Assembly (NCBI GenBank): GCA_963576735.1
Contig: OY755191.1
Coordinates: forward strand, 5,485,608-5,549,607
DNA length: 64,000 nucleotides
Origin: Bedellia somnulentella
Taxonomy: Eukaryota; Arthropoda; Insecta; Lepidoptera; Bedelliidae
Reading direction: 5' to 3'
Part shown: piece after piece, positions 20,383 to 31,600 of the stretch
Numbering within the stretch: position 1 is the stretch's first letter
Layout: each line of letters starts with the position of its first letter
Program-made: the position numbers and the translations under genes
Notes under the pieces: model-generated
Told to the model about the DNA's origin: nothing
What the model saw: only the letters and a program-made list of their open reading frames with translations
Databases searched by the model: none

Positions 20383-22704
20383 TTACACTTTATTTTTGGG
20401 TATATCACAGCCGGGGCCTCCATATTGTGGTTTCTTAAAACTCCTTCCTCTTTTACACGTCACCCAACATTCATGGTGTGGTTTCTGAACATAATCTGTA
20501 AAGAAAACTAAATCTTACTTACTGGTTGGTGCAAGCGACTAGTGTTCAAATCCCGGGTGGGGCCTCCACCAATTTGTCTTTTCTAAAGACATAAGTGTGG
20601 TTAATTTATCATGGTTGTTAACAGTGAGGGAAAACATCGTGAGGAAACCCACATGGCTGAGTTGTACTTAGTCATGTGACAGTGTATTCGTACAAAACGG
20701 CGATAGGCCTGCCCCCTATCACGTGAGTACACTGTCAATGCAAAACGTGGGTACTCTGAACACCAGGTGACAAAGTCACGTGATGTTAAGAAGTATTAGT
20801 ACCTCTGCCAACCCCCTCGGGGATATTCGGTGTGAACGTTTATGTTCATGTTATGTTATGGTTTTAAGCAAAATTTATCATGAAAGGAACTTCTGGATAC
20901 AAGGCTGTATTGTAATTTAATTAACACTTTTTGACCTATATTGTTTGTCCTGTATACGAGACAGAGAGCTAATGTTGACTCAATAAATTTTTTAAATTAT
21001 ATTTTGATTTACAATAATATACTTACGCCATTAGTTCACCATCGCCATTATCAGTTCAACGTTATTTTTACGAAAAATGGTTACAGGAATATTTAAACTT
21101 TGATTATAGATGTACTAAAAAACGTACGGTTTTTTATTAGTACATCTATGAGATACACCATTATAATTTATTAAATTTAAATGAATACTTGTGAAATATT
21201 AATTAATATGTAACAAAATGGTAAGTACTTTATAGGATTATCAATAATGTACCAAATAAATTTGTCTAAATTTACATTTACCTCAAATGGTGACAGGAAT
21301 ATTAAAAAAAGGGTTAGGTTAGGTTAATATAAATTTTTGAATTAAAATAAAAGATTAAGAAATATAAACCACAGTGTCCCTACTAAAAAAACAAAGGCAT
21401 TTTAACAGTCTTCTTTATATCCCATTGTTCCTTATCTTGAAATATCGATAAAAGGTTTGGCTTAGGAAGAAAGTAGGTGAAGTGTTTTGCTCTTTTTCCT
21501 CAACCTATTTGTTATGATGTGTCAAGTTTCATAATAACGCATAGAAATACCTTAATAGTTCTGTTTATTAGCAATTTTTTGTACAAAAAATAAGCTTATA
21601 AAAGTTACATATAAATTATACGATCATAAATACATTTATACACACAAACATTTATACATACAATACATATACTCACGGCTATGAATGCCTAAAAGTAGTA
21701 GCCAGAGGCTTCAGAATAACAATTCTTCAGAACTCACTCAACTCTTGGAAGTTGAGTGACGAAAAGATGGAAGTAAAACAAAACCTGTAACCTATTTAAT
21801 TGTTTGCACTATTTATATTTAGTAGTAAAGCTTTCAGTTAAGTTGAGTAGTATACACGTTTTTGTCCCGATAAATGTTTTCGGTTTCGCTGGGATGCTCA
21901 TATCGTGATGCAATTCATCTTTCTTTGTTTAGTAGTGAATGTATTTAGTTATGTGTGAACCAATACCTTTTTTAGAGTCACAATTAAGCTCATGCATGTC
22001 ACAGGTATCGATGAAAGTTCTCATCTCACCGCAGGAGTCTATCCCACATATTGGCACCTGGTCGTGACGACAAATGTCGGCTAGGTTACACTCTTCTTTT
22101 AGCTGGAATCATATTATTTGAAATGATGATACATCATGTAATAAATCACAAAAAGGGTAGCCAGAGCTTAAAAACTAGACATTAGTCGGACTCTTTTTAA
22201 TGTTGGGCTTACATTGTTAAATAAAGTGATGGTGGTGAGAGGGATGGTGGTGGATAAAATCACCCAACAAACGCTTTAAAAAGCGACAATAAGCTGCGTG
22301 GATAAGTGCTTAGATAAGTAATGTCTAAAACGGTACTACACAGTTAAGTAATAAATAAATATTATACACTGATCAAGTTAGCCCCAAACTAAGTAAGACT
22401 TTTATTATGGGATACTAACTCAATGATACACATATAAATAACATTTATGACTATGAAACAAAAATTTATGTTTATCACATAAATATTACTCTTAGCGGGA
22501 ATCGAACCCGCAACCTCTGGACCGAGAAGACTGGACCTATCCATTGGACCACGAACGTCATCAAAATATATTTATTGATATAAGTAATCATAATAAATGA
22601 AAAAGAGAATATGTTTTGTCCAGCGTACTTACCTTTTCACCTTCAATATGGGCTGAACTATATTTAACAATTATTACAATATAAATTACAACCAATTTTT
22701 GCAT
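20383..22704 (-). CDS. Secreted Kazal-like protein with basic tail, 106 aa
   Basis: Three exons on the minus strand: 22704-22633 (24 codons), 22102-21967 and 20495-20383. Exon 1 is a signal peptide (M-Q-K-L-V-V-I-Y-I-V-I-I-V) with a gtaagt donor in phase 0. Exon 2 has the Kazal-like frame C-x5-C-x7-C-G-x13-C-D-M-x4-C plus one extra Cys in the I-D-S-C-G-E-M loop. Exon 3, entered in phase 1, gives H-E-C-W-V-T-C-K-R-G-R-S-F-K-K-P and a further Cys, so the tail is basic and Cys-containing. AATAAA on the minus strand (20361-20356) follows the stop. It is the close paralogue of the 28.6-42.1-kb gene. A small secreted protease-inhibitor-like protein is the likely role. Intron 2 (about 1.5 kb) holds a SINE-A and a SINE-B. 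Confidence 0.85.
20524..20862 (+). repeat. SINE-A lacking the first about 50 bp of the head
   Basis: Starts inside the tRNA-like part (gtgcaagcgactagtgttca) and is then complete to cggtgtgaacgtttatgttc and a TTATG tail. It lies just upstream of the acceptor of exon 3 of the minus-strand Kazal-like gene. Confidence 0.85.
21105..21147. repeat. AT-rich hairpin
   Basis: tagatgtacta and tagtacatcta flank a near-palindromic centre with cgtacg. It lies in intron 2 of the 20.4-22.7-kb gene and may be the core of a small MITE. Confidence 0.5.
21655..21790 (-). repeat. SINE-B 3' half
   Basis: Tail acatacaatacatatactca, then gtagccagaggcttcagaat and ttggaagttgagtgacgaaa; the 5' half is missing. Confidence 0.7.
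22145..22345 (-). repeat. SINE-B, strongly diverged
   Basis: The order gtagccagagcttaaaaact, gtggataaaatcacccaac and aaaacggtactacacag is kept on the minus strand, but identity is low. It lies in intron 1 of the 20.4-22.7-kb gene. Confidence 0.5.
22494..22562 (-). repeat. tRNA-like sequence (relic)
   Basis: The complement has a good T arm (gcgggttcgattcccgc, box B) and a box-A-like gtggtccaatggatagg. The two acceptor-stem sides do not pair, so it is not called as a working tRNA gene. It may be the head of another SINE family. Confidence 0.45.
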
Positions 22705-23505
22705 CCCTACTATAGATTAAACGATTTATTAAACAATACACCAAAGAAGACATTTTTCATACTGAAATTATACTACTTTCAAACTTGTAGCATAAATTCT
22801 TTTTATTATATTTCTATTGTAAACCAAAATAAAATTTGCTAATAAATAAAGTTTTATGTTACTTTTTATTTGTATACTGAATAACGTTGGTTATAGTTAT
22901 AGGAATAATACACAATAGGAACTTTTTTGTCAAATTTTGGTTTTGATGACAAACATTATATTTAACTCTCTTTCCATTGATATCGTACCATGAGCTTTGG
23001 GTTCGAATATTTAGATGATGCTGATTTTCGTGGAGCATAAAAGCCATCGGTCGCAGCTACTGTTACGTTGGTAGTGGTTAAGAGCTTATTCCATTTGTCT
23101 GAATAAAGACGTCTGAAAGCCACAGAATCTGAATTCAGACTAGTGGAATAACGTTCAGAACGCTAGGCTTCTGAAAAGTAGACAAATTTGTGTAGTGGAA
23201 TAACAAGCGTCTGCGGCAGTAACTTCGAAGGACGTCTGAATTCAGAAACGACAAAGTGTAATGGAATAAGCTCTTTAGTCTGTCAGCCAGCCCGTTGTAG
23301 GCATTTGAGGCAGACTATTGCCAAAACCCCTTATTGCGGGTGAATTTCAACCCCTTGGTTGCCTTTGGTACCTATATTTTATGCTCACGTCTATGACTTT
23401 AAAAATGTTAAGCTAGTTTTGGAACCCAAAAATCCTCAAAACAATAATTAACTACAAAAAAATTATAATACAAAAATCTTTATTCAGTTTCATGGTTTTT
23501 TACAG
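22705..23505. other. Spacer, no gene recognised
   Basis: An open frame at 22859-23047 (minus) is short and unsupported. The 23075-23285 part contains repeated 'ctgaattcaga...tggaataa' phrases in both orientations, suggesting a decayed foldback repeat. Confidence 0.35.
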
Positions 23506-23509
23506 AAGT

Positions 23510-24885
23510 ATAAGGTAACATACACAATCATTATTACGTATCGTCACTTCTTACGATCCTGGCAAACCTCTTTAGCTTCGTCTACATCCATCAATCTTTT
23601 CATATATGCTCTTTTATTTTGCATACTTCGGACGCCTGCCTTTTTGATCACTCTCTCAATTTGGTCCAAGTGTGTCCTCCGTGGCCGTCCTCTGCTAACA
23701 TTACGTTCCACATTAGCTCTATAGATACCTTTTACCAATTTACTGTCATCCATCCTCTCTATATGCCCAAACCATCTCAACATTCCTTTTTCCATCTTAC
23801 TTACATTATCATATTTTACACCGCATCTTTCACGAATCACGTCAATCCTCACACGATCACATAACCTTACAATAAAAACTTTTTTGAGGGACCTCATTTC
23901 TACTGCATTAATTCTGCTTTCATGCTTCTTCTGCCACACCCTACATTCACTGCCATATATAAGCGTAGGAACAAGAACAGCATCACGCATAGCCATTCGA
24001 ACCTTTTCGGACTACGATTTACTAGACATAAGACTATCCAGTGCTCCATGAATCGCATTACTACCGTCTAGTTCGGCTGTAAAGTTAAGCACTGTTTTTT
24101 TTATAAACTATTATAATAAAATTGTACGCTTTTCTTGAATAAAATATTTGTATTTGTTATTTGTATTACCCTTTTTCACTCTTCTCTCGATATCTTTAAC
24201 AAACTTTCCATCTCTAGTAAACAAACTTCCCAGATATAGAAACTCATTCACTTGTTCTACTCTCTTACCATTAATCTCAATCACGCATTCGGTCATATTC
24301 TCTTCTCTCTCAAAAACCATGGTTTTGGTTTTACCCACATTCACTCTCATTTCCTTTCTTTCAAATGACGCACATGCAATATTCATCATCTCTTGCAACT
24401 CTTCCGCTGACGATGCAAGTAGCACTTGATCGTCAGCATACAAGAGGCATTAAAAATTAATCCACCCATTCTTAGTCCATAATCACTTTCACGCAACTCT
24501 GTCAAACAGTCATCCATGAACAAATTGAAGAGCCACGGTGAAGCTACACATCCCTGTCGTACACCCCGAGAGATCCCGAACCAGTCAGTATTTTCCCCGT
24601 TTGCTCTTACACATGCACTGGAATCCCCAAACCAAACTTGGATCACACCTCCGACAAACAATTTCTTACCGCCCTATCATACGCCTTCTCTAAATCAATG
24701 AAGGAGTAGTATACATTTTGGTTCTTGGCTAAGAACTTTTCGGTGATGCTCCTTAGAGAGAAGATTTGATCCACATATCCCATTCCTTTCCTAAATCCTG
24801 CTTGCACATTCCATATTTTCTCGTCGGTTTCATTCATCACTCTTTCAATCAATACCTTTGAATACAACTTGAAGAATACACAAAC
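23510..24885 (-). mobile_element. RTE-like LINE, 5'-truncated, broken reading frames
   Basis: Read on the minus strand from 24867. The RT palm (A-G-F-R-K-G-M-G-Y-V-D-Q-I-F, then F-I-D-L-E-K-A-Y-D-R) is followed by G-V-R-Q-G-C-V-A-S-P-W-L-F-N (24661-24462), the catalytic Y-A-D-D-Q-V-L-L-A-S (from 24443), and the C-terminal part with M-L-R-W-F-G-H-I-E-R-M and R-G-R-P-R-R (23996-23544). The parts are in at least four pieces separated by frameshifts, so it is dead. It is the longest copy of the family whose 3' ends occur at 8.0, 10.2, 26.8, 35.2 and 49.5 kb. The endonuclease is missing. Confidence 0.8.
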
Positions 24886-25106
24886 TGAAGTGGCGATTAA
24901 TAGTCACTGCCACTGAGGTGCATTTATGAAAGAATTGAAACACGATAGATTATTGTTCTAATATTTGGCATAATTCAAAAGTTTTACCCAAAATCTTAAT
25001 ACAGAGTGAATACAGTATTTAATTTTTTTCCCAGAGTATCTTGCAAAAACGCAGCCAGGATGTAGAATCCTTCTCCGTGCCGACAGCGATATTAACAGCA
25101 GTTTTA

Positions 25107-25171
25107 CATTCTGTGTACTAAGTATCGGGAATTTGTCAATAAAACAAAAAATACAAATTATTCATCTAAAT

Positions 25172-25202
<31 letters not shown>

Positions 25203-26743
25203 CTTATATTGTACAACATCACAGAAGACTAATTCGTTATACAAATCAAACTAACACTAATAAAATAAGAACATAAAACATAAATGATAAACTCTTAAAA
25301 AGTAACCAAAACATATAGAAAAACATCCAACATAACTTATCTTGGATGTACTTGTACTTATCCATTTCTAATTGTAGCAAATAATTCTTAATGTGACCTT
25401 GGTAAATTCACCCAAACCACAACTGTACAAATCTACTAATTCATTTACTTTATTAAGCACCTTTAAGGCTCTGGTCATAGGCGCCTGCGTCATTTATTTT
25501 ATCGCCTTCAAAGTAGGCCCCATCGCTTGCAATACAACATCTCCACCGCTTCACCCAGTCTTCCATACATTTTTCATAGGCTATTTGCGGTATGACCTTT
25601 AGCTCATTCAGCGAATTTTCTTTTATGGCTTCTATCGACTCAAAACGGTTTCCTCGAAGTGGTATTTTAAATTAAGAAATAAAAAAAAGTCAGACGGAGC
25701 CATATCCGGTGAATACGGTGCTTGGTCGAGAACTTTTGTTGAATTTTTCGCTAAAAACTCTTTCACTATAATGGCTGTGTGTGATGGTGCATTATCATGG
25801 TGCAGCATCCATGAGTTGTGTTGCCACAAATCTGGACGTTTTCGGCGGATACTCTCACGCAAACGCTTCATGACGCCTTAATAATATTCTTTATTCACTG
25901 TTTCTCCCTCTGGAAGGAATTCGGAGTGAACCACACCACGGTAGTCAAAAAAAACTGTCAGCATCACCTTGATTTTGGAGCGATTTTGCCGCAGTTTTTT
26001 GGGTTTCGGCTCGTTTTCGAGACGCCATTCTGAAGACTGTTGGCTTGTTTGCATGTCGTACTCATAAACCCATGTCTTGTCGCCAGTTATTATACGTTTC
26101 ATAAAGGTCGGATCCGTACAAGCTCGGGAAACCATGTCTTCAGCGACATGCTTTCGCTGCGCTTTTTGAACAAAATTGAGCTCTTTTGGAACTAGTCGAG
26201 CGGCGAAGCGTTTCATGCCTAAAATGTCAATGAGAATGTTGTGGACGGACTTAAAAGATATGTTCACCTCACAAGCCAACTCTCTCAGACTCATACGGCG
26301 ATTTTCGAGCACTAGCTTCTTGATTCTGTCGATGTTTTCTATGGTCGTAGCGGTTGAAGGTCTACCAGAACGAGGCAAGTCTACTACTACTTCTCGGCCT
26401 TCTTTAAAAGCCTTATACCATTCATAAGCCCTTGTTTTCGATATACACGATTCGCCGTAGGTATTTCGCAACATTTTTAGTGATTCACCACATGAAATAT
26501 AATTCGAAACACAAAATTTAAGGCACACTCTTTGTTCAACAATATTTTCCATTGCAAAAATCGCTGAGGACTCAAAACTATGACCAACAAAAAATGTAGT
26601 TTAAAACAAATTAAATGACAGATCCCGCTCAAATTTTGCGCGCTAAATCAGTACAGTGCTACCAACATGCAGTAAAAAAATTTGAACGACCTCTTTTACG
26701 CGGGTCTTTTTATTGACATATTCCCGATATTTTTTACACAGAG
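25107..26743 (-). mobile_element. Mariner transposon, dead
   Basis: TA dinucleotides flank imperfect terminal repeats of about 35 bp sharing atatcgggaat and gtcaataaa. The minus-strand frame from ATG 26552 reads an N-terminal helix-turn-helix part, then T-G-D-K-T-W (first catalytic Asp), H-H-D-N-A-P-S-H-T (second) and Y-S-P-D-M-A-P-S-D-F-F-L-F (third), the DD34D layout of mariner. It is inactivated by one in-frame TAA between N-K-E-Y-Y and the following G-V-M-K-R, a frameshift near 25650, and a LINE fragment inserted near its C-terminal end. Confidence 0.85.
25170..25460 (-). mobile_element. LINE 3' fragment with an ATTT-repeat tail inside the mariner
   Basis: A run of seven or more ATTT units (25170-25203) is followed by unrelated sequence, and the mariner coding end resumes at about 25460. 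Tail and orientation resemble the jockey/CR1-like LINEs at 43.6-45.2 kb. Confidence 0.6.
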
Positions 26744-27219
26744 TAGTATATGATTGATTATAGAGTAATAATATTTTGGTACATATTTCATTTTACTTTT
26801 TCTACGTAATACATACATAAATACACATACCTACTCACGTCGTTAATTCCCATTGGGGTAATGGCAATTTGCAAGATTTTCTGGGAAAAATATTAAATAC
26901 TGTATTCACTCTGTATTATGATTTTAGGTAAAACTTTAGAATTATGCCAAATGTTAGAACAATAATCCATCGTGTTTTAATTCTTTGACTAATGCACCAC
27001 AGTGGCAGTGATGTTGTTCACTTGATTATTTATGTTAAATTACATGAGGTCATATTTAATACTTTTAATCTTGAACCTCCGGCCTCAATGTGGAAATATA
27101 ACCGTTAGAACAATATGTCGTAATACATTCAAATATTTTATCATTTTTTCTTGGCTGCTTTCCTATCTTTACTCAACTCATAGTTATACTCCTAAAAGAG
27201 GTGGCCAGTGTATTATGTA

Positions 27220-28493
27220 CGAGGGGCATGCCAATAGAAGTTAGATACTCTTTTCTCATTTAATTGACAGTGGCAAGTTATACACCATCTTATAGGCTGG
27301 TTTTTTTTATTGACATATTTGAATATAGAACACACTTCTTTTATTTATTTTTTATTTGAATGAGCATCATTTTTCCGAGAATCTGGCGGGAATTCACTTG
27401 CAACAATGGAGCTCAGTCGACGTGATTTTCGCGCTATGATTTATTATGACTTTAAAAAAGGTTTAAAGCCACAAGAATGTTTTGAACTTTTTGCTTCTAC
27501 TTTTGGTGAGTCTGCTTGTTCCCGAGCAACTGTATTCAATTGGTTTGCTGAATTTAAAAGAGGACGGGGATAAAGCGAAGACAGGACGGCCGCCAACCGC
27601 GGTCACGCAAGAAAACGTTCGTGCAGTCGAAAAACTTATCCGTGGAAACCGACGAATTACATATGTAGAGCTCAAGCAAGAACTAGAAATTGGATCAGCA
27701 GCAATGCAAACCATAATTCACGACCACTTTTCTCTCCGTAAACGTTGTTCGAGATGGGTGCCGCATAAACTTACCGATGAGCAGAAGGACCGTCGGGTAG
27801 ATTTGTGCCTATTCATGATAGATAAATTCAACGGAGGCGAGAAAAAAAAACGTATATGATATACTGACTGGTGAGGAAACATGGCTATATAACTATGATC
27901 CCGAATCAAAGCGACAGTCGGTGCTTTAAAGACGAGCCAACTCCAACGAAATGTCGCCGTGCACGAAGCACACAGAAACAAATGGTCGCCTCGTTTTTCA
28001 GCAAAACGGGTCATATTGCTACTGTTGTGCTAGAGAATGAAAGAACGGTGAACTCCGAATGGTATGTGACAGTTTGTGCTCCAACAGTAATATACTTGGT
28101 GTGACAAACGACCGAAGTCAGGAATCCGGCACCTTCTCTGGCACCACGACAATGCGGCGCCGCACACGTCTGCCAGAACACTAGACTTATTCAACTCGAA
28201 AAATGTGTCAATTTTCCCCTGACCTAGCGCCTTGTGATTTTTACTTGTTTCCAAAAATCAATGAAAAACTAAAGGGGTAGAGGTTTGAAAGCGAAGAAGA
28301 TGCGCTGGTTGCCTATAATTTCGAGATTTCTGAGGTATCTAAAGAAGAGTGGTCACAGGTATTTTCCAATTGGTTCAGACGTATGAAAAAGTGTATACGT
28401 GCTCAGGGTGAATACTTTGAAAAGATCGATACTTGTAATAAAGAATAAATTTTATAATTTTTGAGAATCTAGTTTCTTTTGGCATGCCCCTCG
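27220..28493 (+). mobile_element. Mariner transposon, second family, complete ends but dead
   Basis: TA at 27218-27219 and 28494-28495 flank inverted ends cgaggggcatgcc / ggcatgcccctcg. The transposase relic runs from ATG 27406 to TAA 28446-28448: M-E-L-S-R-R-D-F-R-A, then F-N-W-F-A-E-F-K-R, W-V-P-H-K-L and P-D-L-A-P-C-D-F. Several frameshifts and small deletions break it, for example after F-K-R-G-R near 27567 and around 27850. A 5' fragment of a sister copy is at 52.8 kb. Confidence 0.9.
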
Positions 28494-28638
28494 TAGATCA
28501 TTTATTTTATCACCCAATCACTTAAATTCTTCTATTCACTACTTCTATGGTTCTATTGAAATGAATCTTGGAACTTGAAATAAATATAAACGAATCATGT
28601 TATGAAATATTTTAATTATTTAAATTAATATTTTATAG

Positions 28639-31600
28639 TTAATTCGCTCTCTTAATATTGCAGTCTGTTCTAAACTCTGGTTTCTTGAAGGAGCGTCCTC
28701 TTTTGCATGTCACCCAGCACTCGTGAATTGGCCGCTGCTTGAAATCTAAAGAAAACATTATTTAGTTATTATTTTATTGTAAATTACATTAAGATTAAAT
28801 GAAAAAAATGCAAAATAGTCATAAACTATGTCAAAATGTCATTTTTGTTTTTTTTTTTTAAATAATATTTTATTTAGAAGACTAACAGCATAATATAATT
28901 AATAAAGAATAAATAAAGGAAAGAAAAACTTCGACACAGGCGGGAATCGAACCCGCGACCTCGGGTATACGCCTGTGTCGAAGTTTTTCTTTCCTTTATT
29001 TATTCTTTATTAATTAGTAATAATCCCCACATGAGGTTTTCATGAACAAAAAGATTTAAAGCATAATATAACTTATAAACTACTACATAAATATTCGTGT
29101 GCCAATAATAAATCTTCGCCAATATTTCCAAGTATACAACTATTACGGAAGAAATAAAAATAGGAATGAGTATAAATAGGATAGATAAACTTCGGACAGA
29201 TAAACTATGCTACATACATCAACATAATAAAACAGTACAGGCAGGAAAACGACTTTCATAGAGATTTTTATAAATCTTTTAGTTTACATAATAATATAAA
29301 TTGAGAAGAAAAAGAAAAGAAAATATTAAGTAAGCTCATGAAACAGTTGTTTGGTAAAGGATCGCCGGACAGAGGAAACACTTGTACAAAATATATCAAT
29401 ATCATTATCATTTGACAGTATTTTAGTTAACCGGTTCTTCAACTCATTCTTTGTCCGTAGCTTGCAAGGATACTCTACTACACTACGGATGGGCCCTGTG
29501 GTACTATATCTAAATAACGTTATGCAAATAATAATCATATCGCAACAGAAATATTCCGTATGCCGTTTTCTTTTTCTAACCTTCCAAGTTTAATCTTTTA
29601 AAAAAGAGAACAATACATGTTTACTTCTTGTTGTTTATGGCAAAATTTCGTCAAGACGTTACGACTATGATAGCGCGTACCCAGATCGGCCATCTTAGTT
29701 GCCATTTGATCTGTGAAGTTGCTTTGTAAACAAAAGTGTTGATTGTGTTTTGGACATTAATTAATCAAGTTTTGGACCATAAAATTACATGGGTAATATA
29801 AATGCACAATGCCCTGTTGCTCTGTTAAAGATTGTGGCGCCCGTAATAGCGAAAATCAGCCCCAATTAACTTTGCACAAGTAAGTAATTATTTTCTTTGT
29901 TTTCACTTCGGTCAAGAGTATTTTTTGGTGTATTTCTTGCTTCCTCGATGTGATCAGAGGAAACTTCATGATCATTGTAATATTTTCGCCATAAAAGGCT
30001 TAGTTTTCATGATTTCTTCCAAAATTATTTCCTCTCATTGTTTACCTAGTGATGTGAAACACTGATCATTTAGTATTATCGATGTTTAAGTACTATCAGA
30101 TTCGGTTTAAGTTGGTTGGTTGGTTAACCTATTAAAAATCTAAATGCCTTCCAAAATGTAGGTAACATTATTTTTATAGTTTACACTTTTCTTCACATTT
30201 GTTACTTTGAGGTGGTTATTGATTACTAAAATTATATAATTTCAGGTTTCCTACAAGTGAAGCACGGAGAAGAAAGTGGCTTGATGGTGTTGGCTTTGAA
30301 AACATCAACCGTCGGCATAAAAATTGACATTGCATTTTAAAAAAATGGTATGGTTTATCATAAAAAATTACGAATGAAAAGGTTTATTAACAGTAAAAGG
30401 TTATAACAAGTTTACGTTATTTAAAAATGAATAAATGTGAAATTTTAAATACGTTGTTTTTTTTATTATTTATATGTACGATCTTGCAATATAAGTCAAG
30501 CACAGCATCAATAATTTGTTGTACGTGTACGACAACTGTGTAGTGTCGGCTTAGAATAGCACTACCCCATTTCTTCCGGTGGGTGTACGTAAGAGGCGAC
30601 TAACGGACTTTTAACGGCGTTATAAGGGAATCTTGGGCGATGCGGTTGGACACCCATCACCAACAACCTTTATTTTACCAACTTTTCCCCACTCAACTTC
30701 CCAAAGGTGGCTGAGGAATTTGTCATTCCTTAGCTCTGGCTACCCCATCTAGGGATTTATAGCCGTTAGTAAGTATATGTAATGTGTACGACAACCGATT
30801 TAAAGTCGTCCTTGAGCATATGGCACCCAATATTAATCTCACTGAACCGCTGATCGATGCACTGCAAGTTAAAAAACTTACCCCACGCCGAAAATCATAA
30901 TAAATTATCGCTCGAAATTGTTCATGAGTTAAATCCATGGTGATGTGTGATCCATGGTGGCGAAACGAAGGTTTAAAACTGGTGTCTAATATCTTGATCT
31001 AAATTAAAAGTATGTGCACACTGTTGTTATAAATTATTTCTACATAAACATGTTGGCAAATTTATCGATATTTTTCTATTCTGATTCTTGCATGATACAA
31101 CCCTAGGTCAGCCATTTTAAGTGCCAATAGGCCACGCCCCCTGCTACGCTCCGAGAGTGTTTAGGGCCGATCCGTAGTATAGAGTATCCCACAGGCTATA
31201 ATCTTACAACAAAATTTTTCGTTCAAGGTCAGACAACCGCGTTAGTTTAGAAAAAAAGTCTCCCTCTCCCCTCCCTTGAGTCAGAGGCCCCCGCTCCTCT
31301 GGCGCCCGCCGCCGCCATTTTGTTCATTGCCTGTGTTCATTTCATTTTCTTTCATTGCATTATTGAGGAGTTTGATCGAGTGAAGTTCATTGTTACCATT
31401 TGTTACATTGTTGTGTTGTTGTGATATCAAGTCTTCTTCGTCATGAAGAACATTTGCTGTGTTTCCTTTTGCAATAGCAATCGCATTTTGAGAAAAGGTT
31501 TGTGACATCTAGTTCACGCCTAAAACAGTCGGCTTATCCTACCTTATTTTCCAATGAGGAAATAAGTACTGGAATACCCTCTCTCTCGACTGAAAATGAT

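Larger units (their letters stand above)
24904..27011. mobile_element. 2.1-kb element bounded by 144-bp inverted repeats
   Basis: The arms 24904-25047 and 26868-27011 are inverted copies, about 88-90% identical by eye, each ending in tcactgccactg at the outside. Inside lies a mariner copy (25107-26743), itself carrying a LINE fragment, plus a short RTE tail (26803-26862). The arms are not the mariner ends. They are either the long terminal repeats of a different DNA transposon or two inverted copies of one repeat. Confidence 0.7.

Noticed and set aside
21311..21326. ttaggttaggtta, resembling the insect telomere repeat TTAGG
   Set aside because: Only about three units, with no subtelomeric features; chance or A/T-rich drift is enough to explain it.
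22494..22562. Functional tRNA gene on the minus strand
   Set aside because: The T arm and box A look good, but the acceptor stem does not pair and the anticodon arm is not clear; kept only as a tRNA-like relic.
31443..31510. Alternative THAP start M-K-N-I-C-C-V-S-F-C just before the 31478 exon
   Set aside because: Its frame stops after 19 codons and differs from that of the THAP end in the same DNA; joining them would need a 15-bp intron.
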